Positions 1-12,028 of a stretch of DNA of 64,000 bases are shown here, piece after piece. Below the pieces are notes generated by a model that saw nothing but the letters and a program-made list of their open reading frames with translations, was not told where the DNA came from and ran no database searches. The DNA is from Lucinisca nassula (Eukaryota > Mollusca > Bivalvia > Lucinida > Lucinidae): NCBI GenBank assembly GCA_963580285.1, contig OY757026.1:43393431-43457430 (forward strand). The letters are read 5' to 3'. The translations under genes and the position numbers were made by a program. How positions within the stretch are numbered: position 1 is the first letter of the stretch; every line of letters starts with the position of its first letter.

Positions 1-3000
1 TCTTGGCAGAGGTCCACTAGATGATATCAAAAACCTGGGCCTTCTGGTTTCATACAAGCAGATTTTAAGATTTTCCCTATATATGCCTATGTAAAACCAG
101 TAGGTCCTGGTGGGCGGGGGGCATTTTTTGATCTCAGTACTATTATTGGAACAATCTTGGTAGAGGTCCACAAGATGTAGCTTAATTCCAAATATCAAAG
201 ACCTGGACCTTCTGGTTTTAGACAAGAAGATTTTAAAAGGTTTTCCCTATATCTGCCTATACTAAACCAGTAGGCCCTGGTGCAGGTGCATTCTTGGCCC
301 CAGGCAAATAATTTGAACACTCTTAGTGGAGGTCCACTAGATTATATCAAAGACCTGGGCCTTCTGGTTTCATACAAGAAGATTGTTTTAAGGTTTTTCT
401 CTATAAGCCTATGTAGAACCAGTAGGCCCTTGTGCGGGGGCATTTTCGTCTTGAACACTCTTGGCAGAGGTCCACTAGATGATATCAAAAACCTGGGCCT
501 TCTGGTTTCATACAAGCAGATTTTAAGATTTTCCCTATATATGCCTATGTAAAACCAGAAGGTCCTGGTGGGCGGGGGGCATTTTTTGATCTCAGTACTA
601 TTATTGGAACAATCTTGGTTGAGGTCCACAAGATGTAGCTTAATTCCAAATATCAAAGACCTGGACTTTCTGATTTTAGACAAGAAGATTTTTAAAAGGT
701 TTTACCTATATCTGCCTATATTAAACCAGTAGGCCCTGGTGCAGGGGCATTTTTGGCCCCAGCCCAATAATTTGAACCCTTGGTAGAGGTTCAAAAGTGA
801 TATTGAAGACCTGGGCTATCTGGTTTCATACAAGATTGTTGTAAGGTTTTTCTCTATATAAGCCTATGTAGAACCAGTAGGCCCTTGTGTCGGGGCATTT
901 TTGTCTTGAACACTCTTGGTAGAGGTCCACTAGATGATATCAAAAACCTGGGCCTTCTGGTTTCCTACAATAAGATTTCAAGGTTTTCCCTATATAAGCC
1001 TATGTAAAACCAGTAGGTCCTGGTGTGGGGGGGGGGATGGGGGGGGGGCATTTTTTGATCCCAGTACTATTATTGGAACAATCTTGGTAGAGGTCCACGA
1101 GTTGAAGCTTAATTACAAATACAAAAGACCTGGACCTTCTGGTTTTAGACAAGAAGATTTTTAAAAGGTTTTCCCTATATCAAACCAGTGGGCCCTGGTG
1201 CAGGGGCATTCTTGGACCCAGGCCAATAATTTGAACACCTGGTAGAGGTTCAAAAGTGATATCAAAGACCTGGGCCTTCTGGTTTCATACCAGAAGTTTG
1301 TTTTAAGGTTGTCTCTATATAAGCCTATATAGAACCAGTAGGCCCTTGTGCGGGGGCATTTTTGTCTTGAACACTCTTCAAGGTTTTCCTATATAAGCCT
1401 ATGTAAAACCAGTAGGTCCTGGTGTGGGGGGATTGGTGGGGGGGGGGGCATTTTTGATCCCAGTACTTTTATTGGAACAATCTTGATAGAGGTCCACGAG
1501 ATGAAGCTTAATTACAAATACAAAAAACCTGGGCCTTCTGGTTTTATTCAAGAAGATTTTTAAAAGGTTTTCCCTATATCTGCCTATATTAAACCAGCGG
1601 GCCCTGGTGCAGGGGCATTCTTGGCCCCAGCCCAATAATTTGAACACTCTTGGTAGAGGTCCACTAGATGATATCAAAGACCTGGGCCGTCTGGTTTCAT
1701 ACAAGAAGATTGTTTTAAGGTTGTCTCTATATAAGCCTATGTAGAACCAGTAGGCCCTTGTGCGGGGGCATTTTTGTCTTGAACACTCTTGGTAGAGGTC
1801 CACTAGATGATATCAAAAACCTGGGCCTTCTGTTTTCCTACAAGAAGATTTTAAGATTTTCCCTATATAAGCCTATGTAAAACCAGTAGGTCCTGGTGCG
1901 GGAGACATTTTTTGATCTCACTACTAATTTTGGAACAATCTTGGTAGAGGTCCACAAGATGAAGCTTAATTCCAAATATCAAAGACCTGGACCTTCTGGT
2001 TTTAGACAAGAAGATTTTTAAAAGGTTTTTTCTATATCTGCCTATATTAAACCAGTAGGCCCTGGTGCAGGGGCATTCTTGGCCCCAGGCCAATAATTTG
2101 AACACTTGGTAGAGGTTCAAAATTGATATCGAAGACCTGGGCCTTCTGGTTTCAGACAAGAAGATGGTTGTAAGGTTTTTCTCTATATAAGCCTATGTAG
2201 AACCAGTAGGCCCTTGTGCGGGGGCATTTCTGTCTTGAACACTCTTGGTAGAGGTCCACTAGATGATATCAAAAACCTGGGCCTTCTGGTTTCCTACAAT
2301 AAGATTTCAAGGTTTTTCCTATATAAGCCTATGTAAAACGAGTAGGTCCTGGTGTGGGGGATGGGGGGCATTTTTTGATCCCCATACTATTATTGGAACA
2401 ATCTTGGTAGAGGTCCACAAGATGAAGCTTAATTACAAATACAAAAAAACCTGGACCTTCTGGTTTTAGAGAAGAAGATTTTTAAAAGGTTTTCCCTATA
2501 TCTGCCTATATTAAACCAGCGGGCCCTGGTGCAGGGGCATTCTTGGCCCCAGCCCAATAATTTGAACACTCTTGGTAGAGGTCCACTAGATGATATCAAA
2601 GACCTGGGCCGTCTGGTTTCATACAAGAAGATTGTTTTAAGATTTTTCCCTATATAAGCCTATGTAAAACCAGTAGGCCCTTGTGTGGGGGCATTTTCGC
2701 CTTGAACACTCTTGGCAGAGGTCCACTAGATGATATCAAAAACCTGGGCCTTCTGGTTTCATACAAGAAGATTTTAAGGTTTTCACTATACAAGCCAATG
2801 TAAAACCAGTAGGTCCTGGTGCGGGAGGTATTTTTTGATCCCAGTACAATTATTGGAACAATCTTGGTAGAGAGGTCTAGAAGATGAAGCTTAATTCCAA
2901 ATATCAAAGACCTGGACTTTCTGGTTTAAGACAAGAAGATTGTAAGAGGTTTTCCCTATATTAAACCAGCAGGCCCTGGTGCAGGGGCATTCTTGTCCCC

Positions 3001-4954
3001 AGGCAAATAATTTGAACACTTGGTAGAGGTTCAAAAGTGATATCTAAGACCTGGGCCTTCTCGTTTCATACAAGAAGATTGTTTTAAGGTTTTTCTCTAT
3101 ATAAGCCTATATAGAACCAGTAGGCCCTTGTGCGGGGGCATTTTTGTCTTGAACACTCTTGGTAGAGGTCCACTAGATGATATCAAAATCCTGGGCCTTC
3201 TGGTTTCCTCCAAGAAGATTTTAAGATTTTCCCTATATATGCCTATGAAAAACCAGTAGGTCCTGGTGGGGGGGGGGGGGGGGCATTTTTTGATCTAAGT
3301 ACTATTATTGGAACAATCTTGGTAGAGGTCCACAAGATGAAGCTTAATTACAAATATCAAAGACCTGGACCTTCTGGTTTTAGACAAGAAGATTTTAAAA
3401 GGTTTTCCCTATATCTGCCTATACTAAACCAGTAGGCCCTGGTGCAGGGGCATTCTTGGCCCCAGCCCAATAATGTGAACACTCTTGGTAGAGGTGCACT
3501 AGATGATATCAAAGACCTGGGCCGTCTGGTTTCATACAAGAAGATTGTTTTAAGGTTTTTCTCTTATAAGCCTATGTAGAACCAGTAGGCCCTTGTGCGG
3601 GGGCATTTTCGTCTTGAACACTCTTGGCAGAGCTCCAATAGATGATATCAAAAACCTGGGCCTTCTGGTTTCATACAAGCAGATTTTAAGATTTTCCCTA
3701 TATATGCCTATGTAAAACCAGTAGGTCCTTGGGGGGGCATTTTTTTATCTCAGCACTATTATTGGAACAATCTTGGTAGAGGTCCACAAGATGTAGCTTA
3801 ATTCCAAATATCAAAGACCTGGACCTTCTTGTTTTAGACAAGAAGATTTTTAAAAGGTTTTCCCTATATTAAACCAGTGGGCCATGGTGGAGGGGCATTC
3901 TTGGCCCCAGGCCAATAATTTGAACACTCTTTGTAGAGGTTCAAAAGTGATATCAAAGACCTGGGCCTTCTGGTTTCATACAAGAAGATTGTTTTTAGGT
4001 TTTTCTCTATATAAGCCTATGTAGAACCAGTAGGCCCTTGTGCAGGGGGGCATTTTTGTCTTGAACACTCTTGGTAGAGGTCCACCACTAAATGATATCA
4101 AAAACCTGGGCCTTCTGGTTTCTTTCAAGGAGATTTTAAGGTTTTCCCTATATAAGCATATATATGTAAAACCAGTAGGTCCTGGTGTGTGGGGGGGGGG
4201 GGGGGGCATTTTTTTTATCCCAGTACTATAATTGGAACAATCTTGGTAGAGGTCCACAAGATGAAGCTTAATTCCAAATATCAAAGACCTGGACCTTCTG
4301 GTTTTAGACAAGATTTTTAAAATGGTTTTCCCTATATCTGCCTATATTAAACCAGTGGGCCCTGGTGCAGGGGCATTCTTGGCCCCAGGCCAATAATTTG
4401 AACAATTTTGGTTGAGGTCCACCTGATGATATCAAAGACCTGGGCCGTCTGGTTTCATACAAGAAGATTGTTTTAAGATTTTTCTCTATATAAGCCTATG
4501 TAGAGCCAGTAGACCCTTGTGTGGAGGCATTTTCGTCTTGAACACTCTTGGTAGAGGTCCACTAGATGATAACAAAAACCTGGGCCTTCTGGCTTTATAC
4601 AAGATTGTTTGAATGTTTTCCATATATAAGCCAATGTAAAACCAGTAGGTCCTGGTGCAGGGGGCATTTTTTGATCCCAGTACTATTATTGGAACAATCT
4701 TGGTAGAGGTCCACAAGATGAAGCTTAATTCAAAATATCAAAGACCTGGACCTTCTGGTTTTAGACAAGAATATTTTTAAAAGGTTTTCCCTATATTTGC
4801 CTACATTAAACCAGTGGGCCCTGGAGCAGGGGCATTCTTTGCCACAGGCCAATAATTTGAACACTAGGTAGAGGTTCAAAAGATGATACCAAAGCTGGGC
4901 CTTCTGTTTTCATACAAGATTGTTTTTTAAGGTTTTTCTCTGTATAAGCCTATG
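1..4954. repeat. Pearl-like satellite, three-monomer higher-order repeat
   Basis: Tandem array of roughly 150-bp monomers built on a GGTAGAGGTCCACTAGATGA start, a CCTGGGCCTTCTGGTTT block, an AAGATTTT block and a G-rich run before GCATTTTTG. Three monomer types alternate. Type A follows GTCTTGAACACTCTTGG, type B follows ATTATTGGAACAATCTTGG, and type C follows GGCCCCAGGCAATAATTTG. The A type returns near 1, 460, 915, 1372, 1785, 2245, 2705, 3155, 3620, 4070 and 4540, a period of about 455 bp. Open frames of 60-134 codons here are repeats of the unit on either strand, not genes. The array begins outside the window. Confidence 0.9.
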
Positions 4955-5255
4955 CTATCTTTGTTTGATTTGAGGTTTAACGTCCCTGTCAACACTGTAA
5001 AGGACATTTTGGAGATGTTGCTTCCAATTTTGTGGGACTTTTACCCGACACTGAAATGAAATGACATCTCAAGCCCTGTCGCCCAATGAAACCAATAGGG
5101 TTTATTAGCATGGACGGTCCGCCTTGCACCGCGGTTCCTGGACAGGCTTAGATCCTCTAAGCGGTTTACCAGTACTAGTGTGCGGGCCGGATTCAGCTCT
5201 GCGTGGAAGCATTATGCAGCCAATATATTTCTTCAAGCCCCTATGGGCGGGGGCT
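4955..5255 (-). mobile_element. SINE-A copy (full length) with 12-bp target duplication
   Basis: A 301-bp interspersed element, called SINE-A here, whose 3' tail on the minus strand is GACGTTAAACCTCAAATCAAAC. It is flanked by TATAAGCCTATG at 4943-4954 and 5256-5267, so it inserted cleanly into the satellite. I see no convincing Pol III A or B box in the body, so the SINE label rests on size, copy number, tail and target duplications. The tail core GACGTTAAACC is shared with the tRNA-headed SINE at 5308. Confidence 0.85.
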
Positions 5256-5307
5256 TATAAGCCTATGTAGAACCAGTAGGCCCTTGTGTGGGGCATTTTC
5301 ATCTTGA

Positions 5308-5642
5308 GTGTGTGTGTGAATTCGGGCTTAACGTCGCTTTCAACAATTTTTCAGTCATATCACGACGGTGTCTGGTTGTGACAGGGAGCTCAATGCTCAC
5401 TTTTATAGTGCTGCCTCCCTGAAATATCATGTCCCAGACACATTACATGATACCAAACCCAGTCACATTATCCTGGCACTGAGTCGACCAGTCCTAGCTC
5501 TACCCCTGTATATCTGAGTGCCAAGCGAGGAGCAGCTAGTACCATTTTTAAAGACTTTGGTATGTCGCGGCCCGGGATCGAACCTGTGACCTCCTGTTCA
5601 ACGGAGCGGACACTCTACCAACTGAGCTATCGGGGCCGCTTT
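5308..5642 (-). mobile_element. tRNA-derived SINE, full length, 13-bp target duplication
   Basis: On the minus strand the element starts with a tRNA-like head at about 5570-5639. Its acceptor arms GCGGCCC and GGGCCGC pair fully, it has an A box TAGCTCAGTTGG and a B box GGTTCGATCCC. A body of about 230 bp follows and ends in GACGTTAAGCCCGAATTC plus a (CA)n tail. ATTTTCATCTTGA flanks it at 5295-5307 and 5643-5655. Both promoter boxes look intact. A 59-bp tail-only copy lies at 29677-29735. Confidence 0.92.
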
Positions 5643-5671
5643 ATTTTCATCTTGAACACCCTTGGTAGAGG

Positions 5672-6067
5672 TTAGGGCTGGCTAATTGGAGCTGAAAAGA
5701 TAATCGATTATCAGTCCTGTCGTTGCGATCGATAATCGATGAGTAATCTCTGAGGTTTTTGTCATAATTTTACCTGTCTGGCTTTCTATCTGAGCATAAC
5801 TATAACCATATGTTGCACTTTATCATATACATATATTTGAACAGACAGACCTGAGCAAACAGTGTAGACCCAGATGAGACGCCGCCTTCTCTGCGGCGTC
5901 TCATCAGAGTCTGCACTGTTTGCCACTCATCCAGCTATTTTAGGCATTACTTTGGGTAGTAAATTATACCTATCAAGTAATCGATTAAAAGCAACTCAGA
6001 AATGATAAACATTTTTGGGGGATTTATCGAACGATTAATCGATTATACGTTTAATCGTGTCAGCCTT
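5672..6067. mobile_element. hAT-like MITE
   Basis: A 396-bp insertion in the satellite. The ends read TTAGGGCTGGC and, from the other side, AAGGCTGACAC, and both subterminal zones carry ATCGATTA motifs (TAATCGATTATC near 5699 and TTAATCGATTATAC near 6035). The 8-bp flanks GGTAGAGG (5664-5671) and AGTAGAGG (6068-6075) fit an 8-bp target duplication with one change. End motifs of this kind and 8-bp duplications are known for hAT elements. No transposase frame is present. A hairpin element is nested at 5854-5923. Confidence 0.65.
5854..5923. repeat. GCAAACAGTG hairpin core nested in hAT-like MITE
   Basis: A 70-bp near-perfect palindrome running from GCAAACAGTG to CACTGTTTGC. Its centre is GACGCCGC-CTTCTCT-GCGGCGTC. 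The same hairpin core sits in the TTAA-flanked MITEs at 12029, 28899, 30530 and 44797. Here the MITE ends are missing, so only the core is called. Confidence 0.75.
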
Positions 6068-6761
6068 AGTAGAGGTCCAATAGATGATATAAAAAACCTG
6101 GGCCTTCTGGTTTCATACAAGAAGATTTTAAAGTTTTCGCTATACAAGCCTATGTTATACCAGTAGGTCCTGGTGCGGGAGGCATGTTTTGATCCCAGTA
6201 CTATTATTGGAACAATCTTGGTAGAGGTCCACAAGATAAAGCTTAATTCCAAATATCAAAGACCTGGGTCTTCTGGTTTTAGACAAAGATTTAAAAAGGT
6301 TTTATCTAAACATGCCTATCTGAAACCAGTGGACCCTGGTGCATGGTCATTTTTGGCCAAAGGGCTATAATTTGAACAATCTTGTTAGAGGCTCACTTGA
6401 TGAAGCTTCATACCAAATATCAAAGACCTGGGCCTCCTGGTTTTAGACGAAGATTTTTGAAGGTTTTCCCTGTATAAGCCTATGTAAAACGAGTAGGTCC
6501 TGGTGTGGGGGGATGGGGGGGGGGGCATTTTTTTTTTATCCCAGTTCTATAATTGGAACAATCTTGGTAGAGGTCCACTAGATGAAGCTATAATTTGAAC
6601 AATCTTGTTAGAGGCTCACTTGATGAAGCTTCATACCAAATATCAAAAACCTCGGCCTTCTGGTTTGAGACGAAGAGTTTTTAAAGGTTTTGCCTATATA
6701 TGCCTATGTGAAACCAGTGGGCCCTGGTGCAGGTCATTTTGGCCAAAGGGCTATAATTTGA
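6068..6761. repeat. Pearl-like satellite, diverged monomers
   Basis: Continuation of the array at 1-4954 after two insertions. Monomers here mix the type seen upstream with a second type carrying GCTCACTTGATGAAGCTTCATACC, which is the form that dominates from 19.3 kb on. A 1-kb mosaic like this suggests the two subfamilies derive from one ancestral core repeat. Confidence 0.8.
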
Positions 6762-7051
6762 TTTGTTTGATTTGAGGTTTACCATACCCTTCAACACTGT
6801 ATAGGTCATTTTGGAGACGTTCTTCCAATTTTGCGGGACTTTTACCAGACAACAAGATGAAATGACATCTCAAGCCTTGCCGCCCAATGAAACCATTAGG
6901 GTTTATAAGCATGGACGGGCCGACTGGCACTGCTTTGCCTGGGCAGGTTTAGAACCTGTAAGCGGTTTACCAGTACTCGTGTGCGGTATGTTTCAGCTCT
7001 GCATGGAAGCATCATGCAGCACATCCATTTCTTCAAGCCCCGATGGGAGAA
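6762..7051 (-). mobile_element. SINE-A copy with imperfect target duplication
   Basis: About 290 bp, starting at the TTTGTTTGATTTGAGG end and closing near CCCGATGGGAGAA. Flanks GGCTATAATTTGA (before) and GGCTGTGATTTGA (after) fit an aged target duplication. It lies in the satellite, as does the copy at 4955. Confidence 0.8.
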
Positions 7052-8000
7052 GGCTGTGATTTGAACAATCTTGTTAGAGGCTCACTTGATGAAGCTTCAA
7101 ACCAAATATCAAAGACCTGGGCCTCCTGGTTTTACACAAGTAGATTTTTAAAGGTTTTCCCTATACAAGCCCATGTAAAACCAGTAGGTCCTGGTGCAAT
7201 GTGCATTTTTTTTTATCCCAGTACTATTATTGGAACAATCTTGGTAGAGGTCCACAAGATAAAGCTTAATTCCAGATATCAAAGACCTGGACCTTCTGGT
7301 TTTAGACAAGATTTTTAAAAGGTTTTCCCTATATTTGCCTATATCAAACCAGTGGGCCCTGGTGCAGGGCATTTTTGGCCCCGGGCCTATAATTTGAACA
7401 CTCTTGGTAGAGGTTCTTAAGATGATATCAAAGACCTGGGCCTTCTGGTTTCATACAAGAAGATTGTTTTAAGGTTTTTCTCTATATACGCCTATGTAGA
7501 ACCAGAAGGCCCTCGTGCGGGGGCATTTTTGTCTTGAACACTCTTGGTAAAGGTCCACTAGAGGATATCAAAAACCTGGGCCTTCTGGTTTCATTCACGA
7601 AGATTTTAAGGTTTTCCCTATATAAGCCTATGTAAAACCAGTAGGCCCTGGTGCGGGGGCATTTTTGGCTCAAGGGCTATAATTTGAATAACGTTGGAAT
7701 ATGTCCACTACATGAAGCTTCATACCAAATATCAAAGACCTTGGCCTTCTGGTTTCAGACAAAAATTTTTAAAGGTTTTCCCTATATAAGACTAAAACTA
7801 TAAGGCCCTAGTGTGGGGGCATTGTTGGCCCAAGGGCTATAATTTGTAAAATCTTGGTAGAAATCCACTAAATGAAGCTTTATATCAAATATCAAAGACC
7901 TGGGCCTTCTTGTTTCAGATGAAGTTTTTCTTTTTCTAATTGTCCCCTTTTGGTTGCAATGGCAACCAGAATTCTGCATAGAATGGAATTCTTTGAAAAA
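7052..8000. repeat. Pearl-like satellite, last monomers before the 3' domain
   Basis: About six more 150-160 bp monomers with the CCTGGGCCTTCTGGTTT and AAGCTTCATACCAAATATC blocks. They become more diverged to the right and run straight into the non-repetitive 3' domain at 8001-8170. I see nothing gene-like on either strand. Confidence 0.8.
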
Positions 8001-8170
8001 GTCAGAGGACTACCCAAAGATCATTTCAGCCAAGTCTGATCAAAATCTATTGAGCGGTTTAGGAGGAGAAAAAATTGTTGAAGGATGGAAGTATGGACAT
8101 ATGGATGGATGACGACAGGGCGACCAATCACAATAGCTCCCCCCGGAGCCTTCGGCTCAGGCGAGCTTAA
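8001..8170 (+). mobile_element. Helitron-like 3' domain and terminus
   Basis: A non-repeated tail joins the satellite to a terminal hairpin. GGAGCC (8145-8150), loop TTC and GGCTC (8154-8158) are followed by AGGCGAGCTTAA. The related ends at 14149, 17220 and 30332 close in CTAA; this one reads CTTAA. The preceding stretch contains the CAGTCTGATCAAAAT/GGTTTAGGAGGAG type of text seen in the tails at 17.7 and 23.5 kb. I read 1-8170 as the 3' part of a pearl-like, non-autonomous Helitron-like element. Confidence 0.65.
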
Positions 8171-8175
8171 GAAAA

Positions 8176-9502
8176 ACAAGAGGGCCAAGATGGCCCTGAA
8201 TCGCTCAACTGTCACCAGATGATCATCAGCAATGTTTAGAAAACAAGAGTTGGCATTAGATGCTAGACATACGAGTCAGTGGTTCCATGTGACAATACAG
8301 AGCTGACTTGTATGTCGCTATTTGGACACCTTCTGGACACTGCTAGTCAGGTCCTAGTGCACCAGTAGGAGATAAGCCGGCTCAGTCTTACTAACAATAC
8401 AATACCTGGGCCTTCTGATTTCAGACAAGATTTTTAAAAGTTTCCCTTTATAAGCCTTTGTAAAACTGGTGGGCCCCAGCGTAGGGGAATTTTTGGCCCC
8501 AGGGCTATTTGACCAATCTTGGTAGAGGTTGGCTAGATGATGCTTCATACCAAAGACCTGGCCTTCTGGTTTCAAACAAAAGATGTTTTATAGGGTTTTC
8601 CTATACAAGTCAATGTAAAACCAGTGGGCCCCAGGGTGGGGCAATTTTTGGCCCCAGGGCTATAATATGAACAATCTTGATGAAGTCCACAAGATACAAC
8701 TTCCTACCAAATATCAAAGATCTGGGCCTTCTGGTTTCAGACAAGAAGATTTTCCCCATGTAAGTCTATGTAAAACTGGTGGGCCCCGGAGCGGGGGCAT
8801 TTTTGGACCCAGGCCTATATTTGAACAATCTTGGTAAAGGTCCACTAGATGAAGCTTCATACCAAATATCAAAGACCTTGGCCTTCTGGTTTCAGACAAG
8901 AAGATTTTTAAAGGTTTTTCCTTATACATGTATAACTATTAAACCAGTGGGCTCTAGCATGGGTGTATTTTTAGCCCCAGGGCTATAATTTGACCAATCT
9001 TCATAGAGGTCCACAAGGTAATCTCGTTTATGAAAAGTTACAAAAAGATCAGATCATAAACGGCTGAGAAAAGCTGGAGATACCAGTTTTCACTTATATT
9101 TATGCTCAAGGGCAGGTAACTCCAAAGCTGTTTGTCCCATGCAGAACAAATTCGTACTTGACGTAGACTGTAAGCCCCTCCTGGTTATCTGCAAGTTTGA
9201 TGAAGATCGGATCAGAAATGGCCGAGAAAAAGTGGAGACGTTTTCCCCATTATAAGTCTATGGAACCTTTTTGTTTCCATGGCAACCAGAATTCCAATCT
9301 GATCAGCCCAAAAACCTTATGGAGCCTTTCCCCCTACCTGATTATGCTTCTCATGAAATTTGATCAAGATTGGCCATGGGGTATTAGAGATATACTTATT
9401 TGAAATTGTTTACGGACGCATGCACGGCGGAAGACGGACAAAATGTGATCACAAAAGCTCATCTTGTCACGTAGTGGCAAGGAACGTGACAAGGTGAGCT
9501 AA
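8176..9502 (+). mobile_element. Helitron-like non-autonomous element (both ends visible)
   Basis: The start is ACAAG (8176-8180) followed by the hairpin AGGGCCAAGATGGCCCT and a CGCTCAACTG subterminal block. The body has four or five diverged pearl-like monomers (8400-9010) and a 3' domain. The end has a perfect 10-bp stem, CTTGTCACGT (9463-9472) with ACGTGACAAG (9484-9493), then GTGAGCTAA with CTAA at 9499-9502. It begins six bases after the terminus of the preceding element, a head-to-tail arrangement. No Rep or helicase frame is present. Confidence 0.65.
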
Positions 9503-9940
9503 ATACAAGTATCAGTATTCAGGGGTTTGTAGCATGACATTGTCATGCTGTCTTCTTCATTACTGAATTATTTATTTTACATATATTTATGATCAATTCA
9601 TTTAGATGCACTTATCTGTATTTACGGATTATAAATTTATATATATAGGTATTAGCCTTATGATTTATTTATTCATTTATGTATATGTTTGCTTTTTTTA
9701 TAATATTATATTGTTTATTATTTTTTTCATTTATTTACCAATAAACTTAGCTACTATTATTATAGTGTTTATTTTTTTTTTCATTTATTTACCAATCAAC
9801 CTAGCTACTTTTTTAATTTATTTACCAATCAACCTAGCTACTATATTTTTTTTTTATTTTTATTTATTTGTTTACTTTTTTTTTAATTTAACTCTAGATA
9901 TTTATTTTTCACTTATTCAAGTACTTATTTAAGTTTTTAG
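9503..9940. repeat. AT-rich low-complexity tract with a short tandem repeat
   Basis: T-rich on the plus strand. It holds three copies of a TTTATTTACCAATCAACCTA-type unit (about 9728, 9785 and 9821). The long open frame here (9606-9932) is only the low-complexity strand read as Phe/Ile/Tyr/Leu, and I do not call it a gene. Confidence 0.75.
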
Positions 9941-11545
9941 AGGAATCAGAAAACGAGAAAGACATGCTACAAGTTCAAAAAGTAAGTGAAAAGAAACCCA
10001 ATCAGAGAAAAATAATGAAGTCTTGCACACATGAGACAGTTGAAAATCCATAATTCATGCTCTGCCAATAAAAAATGCTAGAGACACTCAGGAAATGCCT
10101 ATGAGTACAGCTTTCATAAACCTCACAATATACAACTAACATACCAGTTGGCCCAGTTAGCACCAAACAATCTAGATGGATGGAAAGAGTAGCTACAATA
10201 TCATAGTGTCAATCTCAAAATATCCTTGACTTGGAGGTACAGATCTGGGTCTTGCGCACATCTCTTGATGGTTAACATTTCTGCAAAGTAATGTTTAAAT
10301 CGATCCAGGAATTAAGTTATTGACTGGACACTGGAAAGGTCCTTGTTTACCTTTGACCTCTAAGTATGACATTGACCTTGGTACTGACCTCAGTTTTGCG
10401 CACTACAGATCGTCTCATGATGGTTAACATTTCTGTCAAGTAATATCAAAATCCATCTGGAAATAGGGAGGTTATTATTGACAATGTTTATTTCTGACCC
10501 TTTTTTTACCTTTGACCTTGTATGGACCTTGACCTTGGAGGTACTGCCCTGGGTCTTGTCTGCGACCATCTAATGATGACAAACATTTGTTAAGTTATTT
10601 CAAAATCGAACAAGAAAGTTGTTGACTGCACACGAAAAAACAAGAAAGACCTTTTTTTGCCTTGGACCTCTTAGTACGACCTTTATCTTGGAGGTACTGA
10701 CCTGGGTTTTGCACGCCGGTGGGTCAGGCCTCAGATTCTATGACGGTTCCAATGTATAGGCTTATGCGGGTTGATACCTGATGCTCGGTCTCTGGTTGGG
10801 CCAACTGAAGTCAAACTGTTGGTTTTCTTTTGCTCCAGCATTTCTGTTGTTTCTTGCTGTCGAGTCCTCACCATTGTTTCATCTCTGTGGTTGTTTGATT
10901 TTTGTGTTCACGGAGATGTTGCACTGATGAGTCAGGAGGCCTTCATGCGGACTGAACAAATTATTTGTTTTAATCGCGACGGAAGTAAGGACGAGGATTG
11001 TGGCCATGTAAAATCGATTTAAGCCCCCCAGTGGCATTCGTTTCCGCTGGCCGTTCCAAGGTGGTTCTTCTGTTGCGGTTTATTTTTGTTATGGTTTGTC
11101 TTTGGGTGTTTGTGTCGCTTATATTATTTTATTTTAGATAGCCTTTTGGCCATTTTGTGGGAAAGTAACTCCTTTTGGCTTTCCGCTGTTGTTGTTTCCG
11201 TTAGGGTCTGTTGCTTCATGTTTGTGTGTTTTTCCCTTTGGTGTCTCTGATGGGAGCTGTGGGTTAATTGTATCGATTCCTGATCATTGCCTCTACTTCT
11301 ATTTTTTAAAAATATTAAATCTAGGTTTTGCACATGACATTGTCTCATGATGATTAACATTTCTGTCAAGTAATTACAGAAACCATCCAGAAATGAGAAA
11401 GTTATCGAGGGTGTTTATGTTTCGACCCTTTTTGGACCAGGGACCTCAAGTATGACCTTGACTTTAGAGGTAAGGACCTTTGTTTTGCACGCAACACATG
11501 GTCTCATGATGGTTAACATTTCTGCCAAGTAATTTCTAAATCCAT
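9941..11545. repeat. TGACCTT-rich repeat of about 165 bp, split by a Penelope fragment
   Basis: The first 280 bp hold nothing I recognise. From about 10230 a unit recurs with the blocks TCATGATGGTTAACATTTCTG, AAATCCATCCAGAAAT and a string of TGACCTT/ACCTTGGAGGTACTGACC. About three units lie before 10708 and one and a half after 11300. The Penelope 3' fragment separates them. Confidence 0.7.
10709..11300 (+). pseudogene. Penelope-like element, 5'-truncated 3' end
   Basis: This matches the reverse complement of 58559-59185. It opens with the same TTGCACGCCGGTGGGTCAGG text, which encodes the last residues (GQASDSMT) of the reverse-transcriptase frame at 59135, and it closes at the same ATTGTATCGATTCCTGATC 3' end. 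Only the C-terminal tip and the 3' untranslated region remain. Such 5' truncation is usual for this element class. An open frame of 83 codons at 10771-11022 lies in the former 3' untranslated region and is not a gene. Confidence 0.8.
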
Positions 11546-12024
11546 CCAGAAATAAGAAAATAAAACAAACATGACAAGCTTCATCTTACTTTCAGCCATA
11601 ATCAGCAGGGTGTTTGAGATGCCACAAGATACACACCATCCCAATCCCAAGACATTCAGCCACCTTGTCACCTTGAATGAGCTACTGCAGTGTCGGGTTA
11701 GCAAAACCTCTTCTCAAAACCATGGCAAGGACATCACCATAACTTGACCAATGCTGAAAAATAATGAGTAAACAATTAACCAAGTTAATTGGCTGCTTTG
11801 TTTTTATCCAAGTTATACACTAAAGTTAAGTTTATACTATCCTCCATTCATTTTTTCAACAGACAATTTCTAGGTAATATAAAAAAAATATTACTCTTTT
11901 TTTCTAATAAACAGCAGGACTGCGAACAGCACTTGTCAATGTCAAGGTAACCATTGTTCAATCCAATTTGAGAGTATGCTTTATTTTAACAACACATCAC
12001 CTAAGGGTTAAGTTCTGGCATTCA
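11546..12024. other. No recognisable feature
   Basis: About 480 bp of AT-rich single-copy-looking DNA. I see no coding signal, tRNA-like box or repeat shared with the rest of the window. Confidence 0.5.
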
Positions 12025-12028
12025 TTAA

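Noticed and set aside
1..4311. Many 60-134 codon minus-strand frames with repeated SETRRPRSLI-like text
   Set aside because: They are all the same satellite monomer in one frame and break with each monomer variant.
5570..5639. Functional tRNA gene (paired GCGGCCC acceptor)
   Set aside because: It is joined without a terminator to a SINE body and tail and has a 13-bp target duplication, so it is a SINE head.
9606..9932. 108-codon hydrophobic frame as a membrane protein
   Set aside because: The region is T-rich low complexity; residue content follows base composition, and a short repeat explains the pattern.
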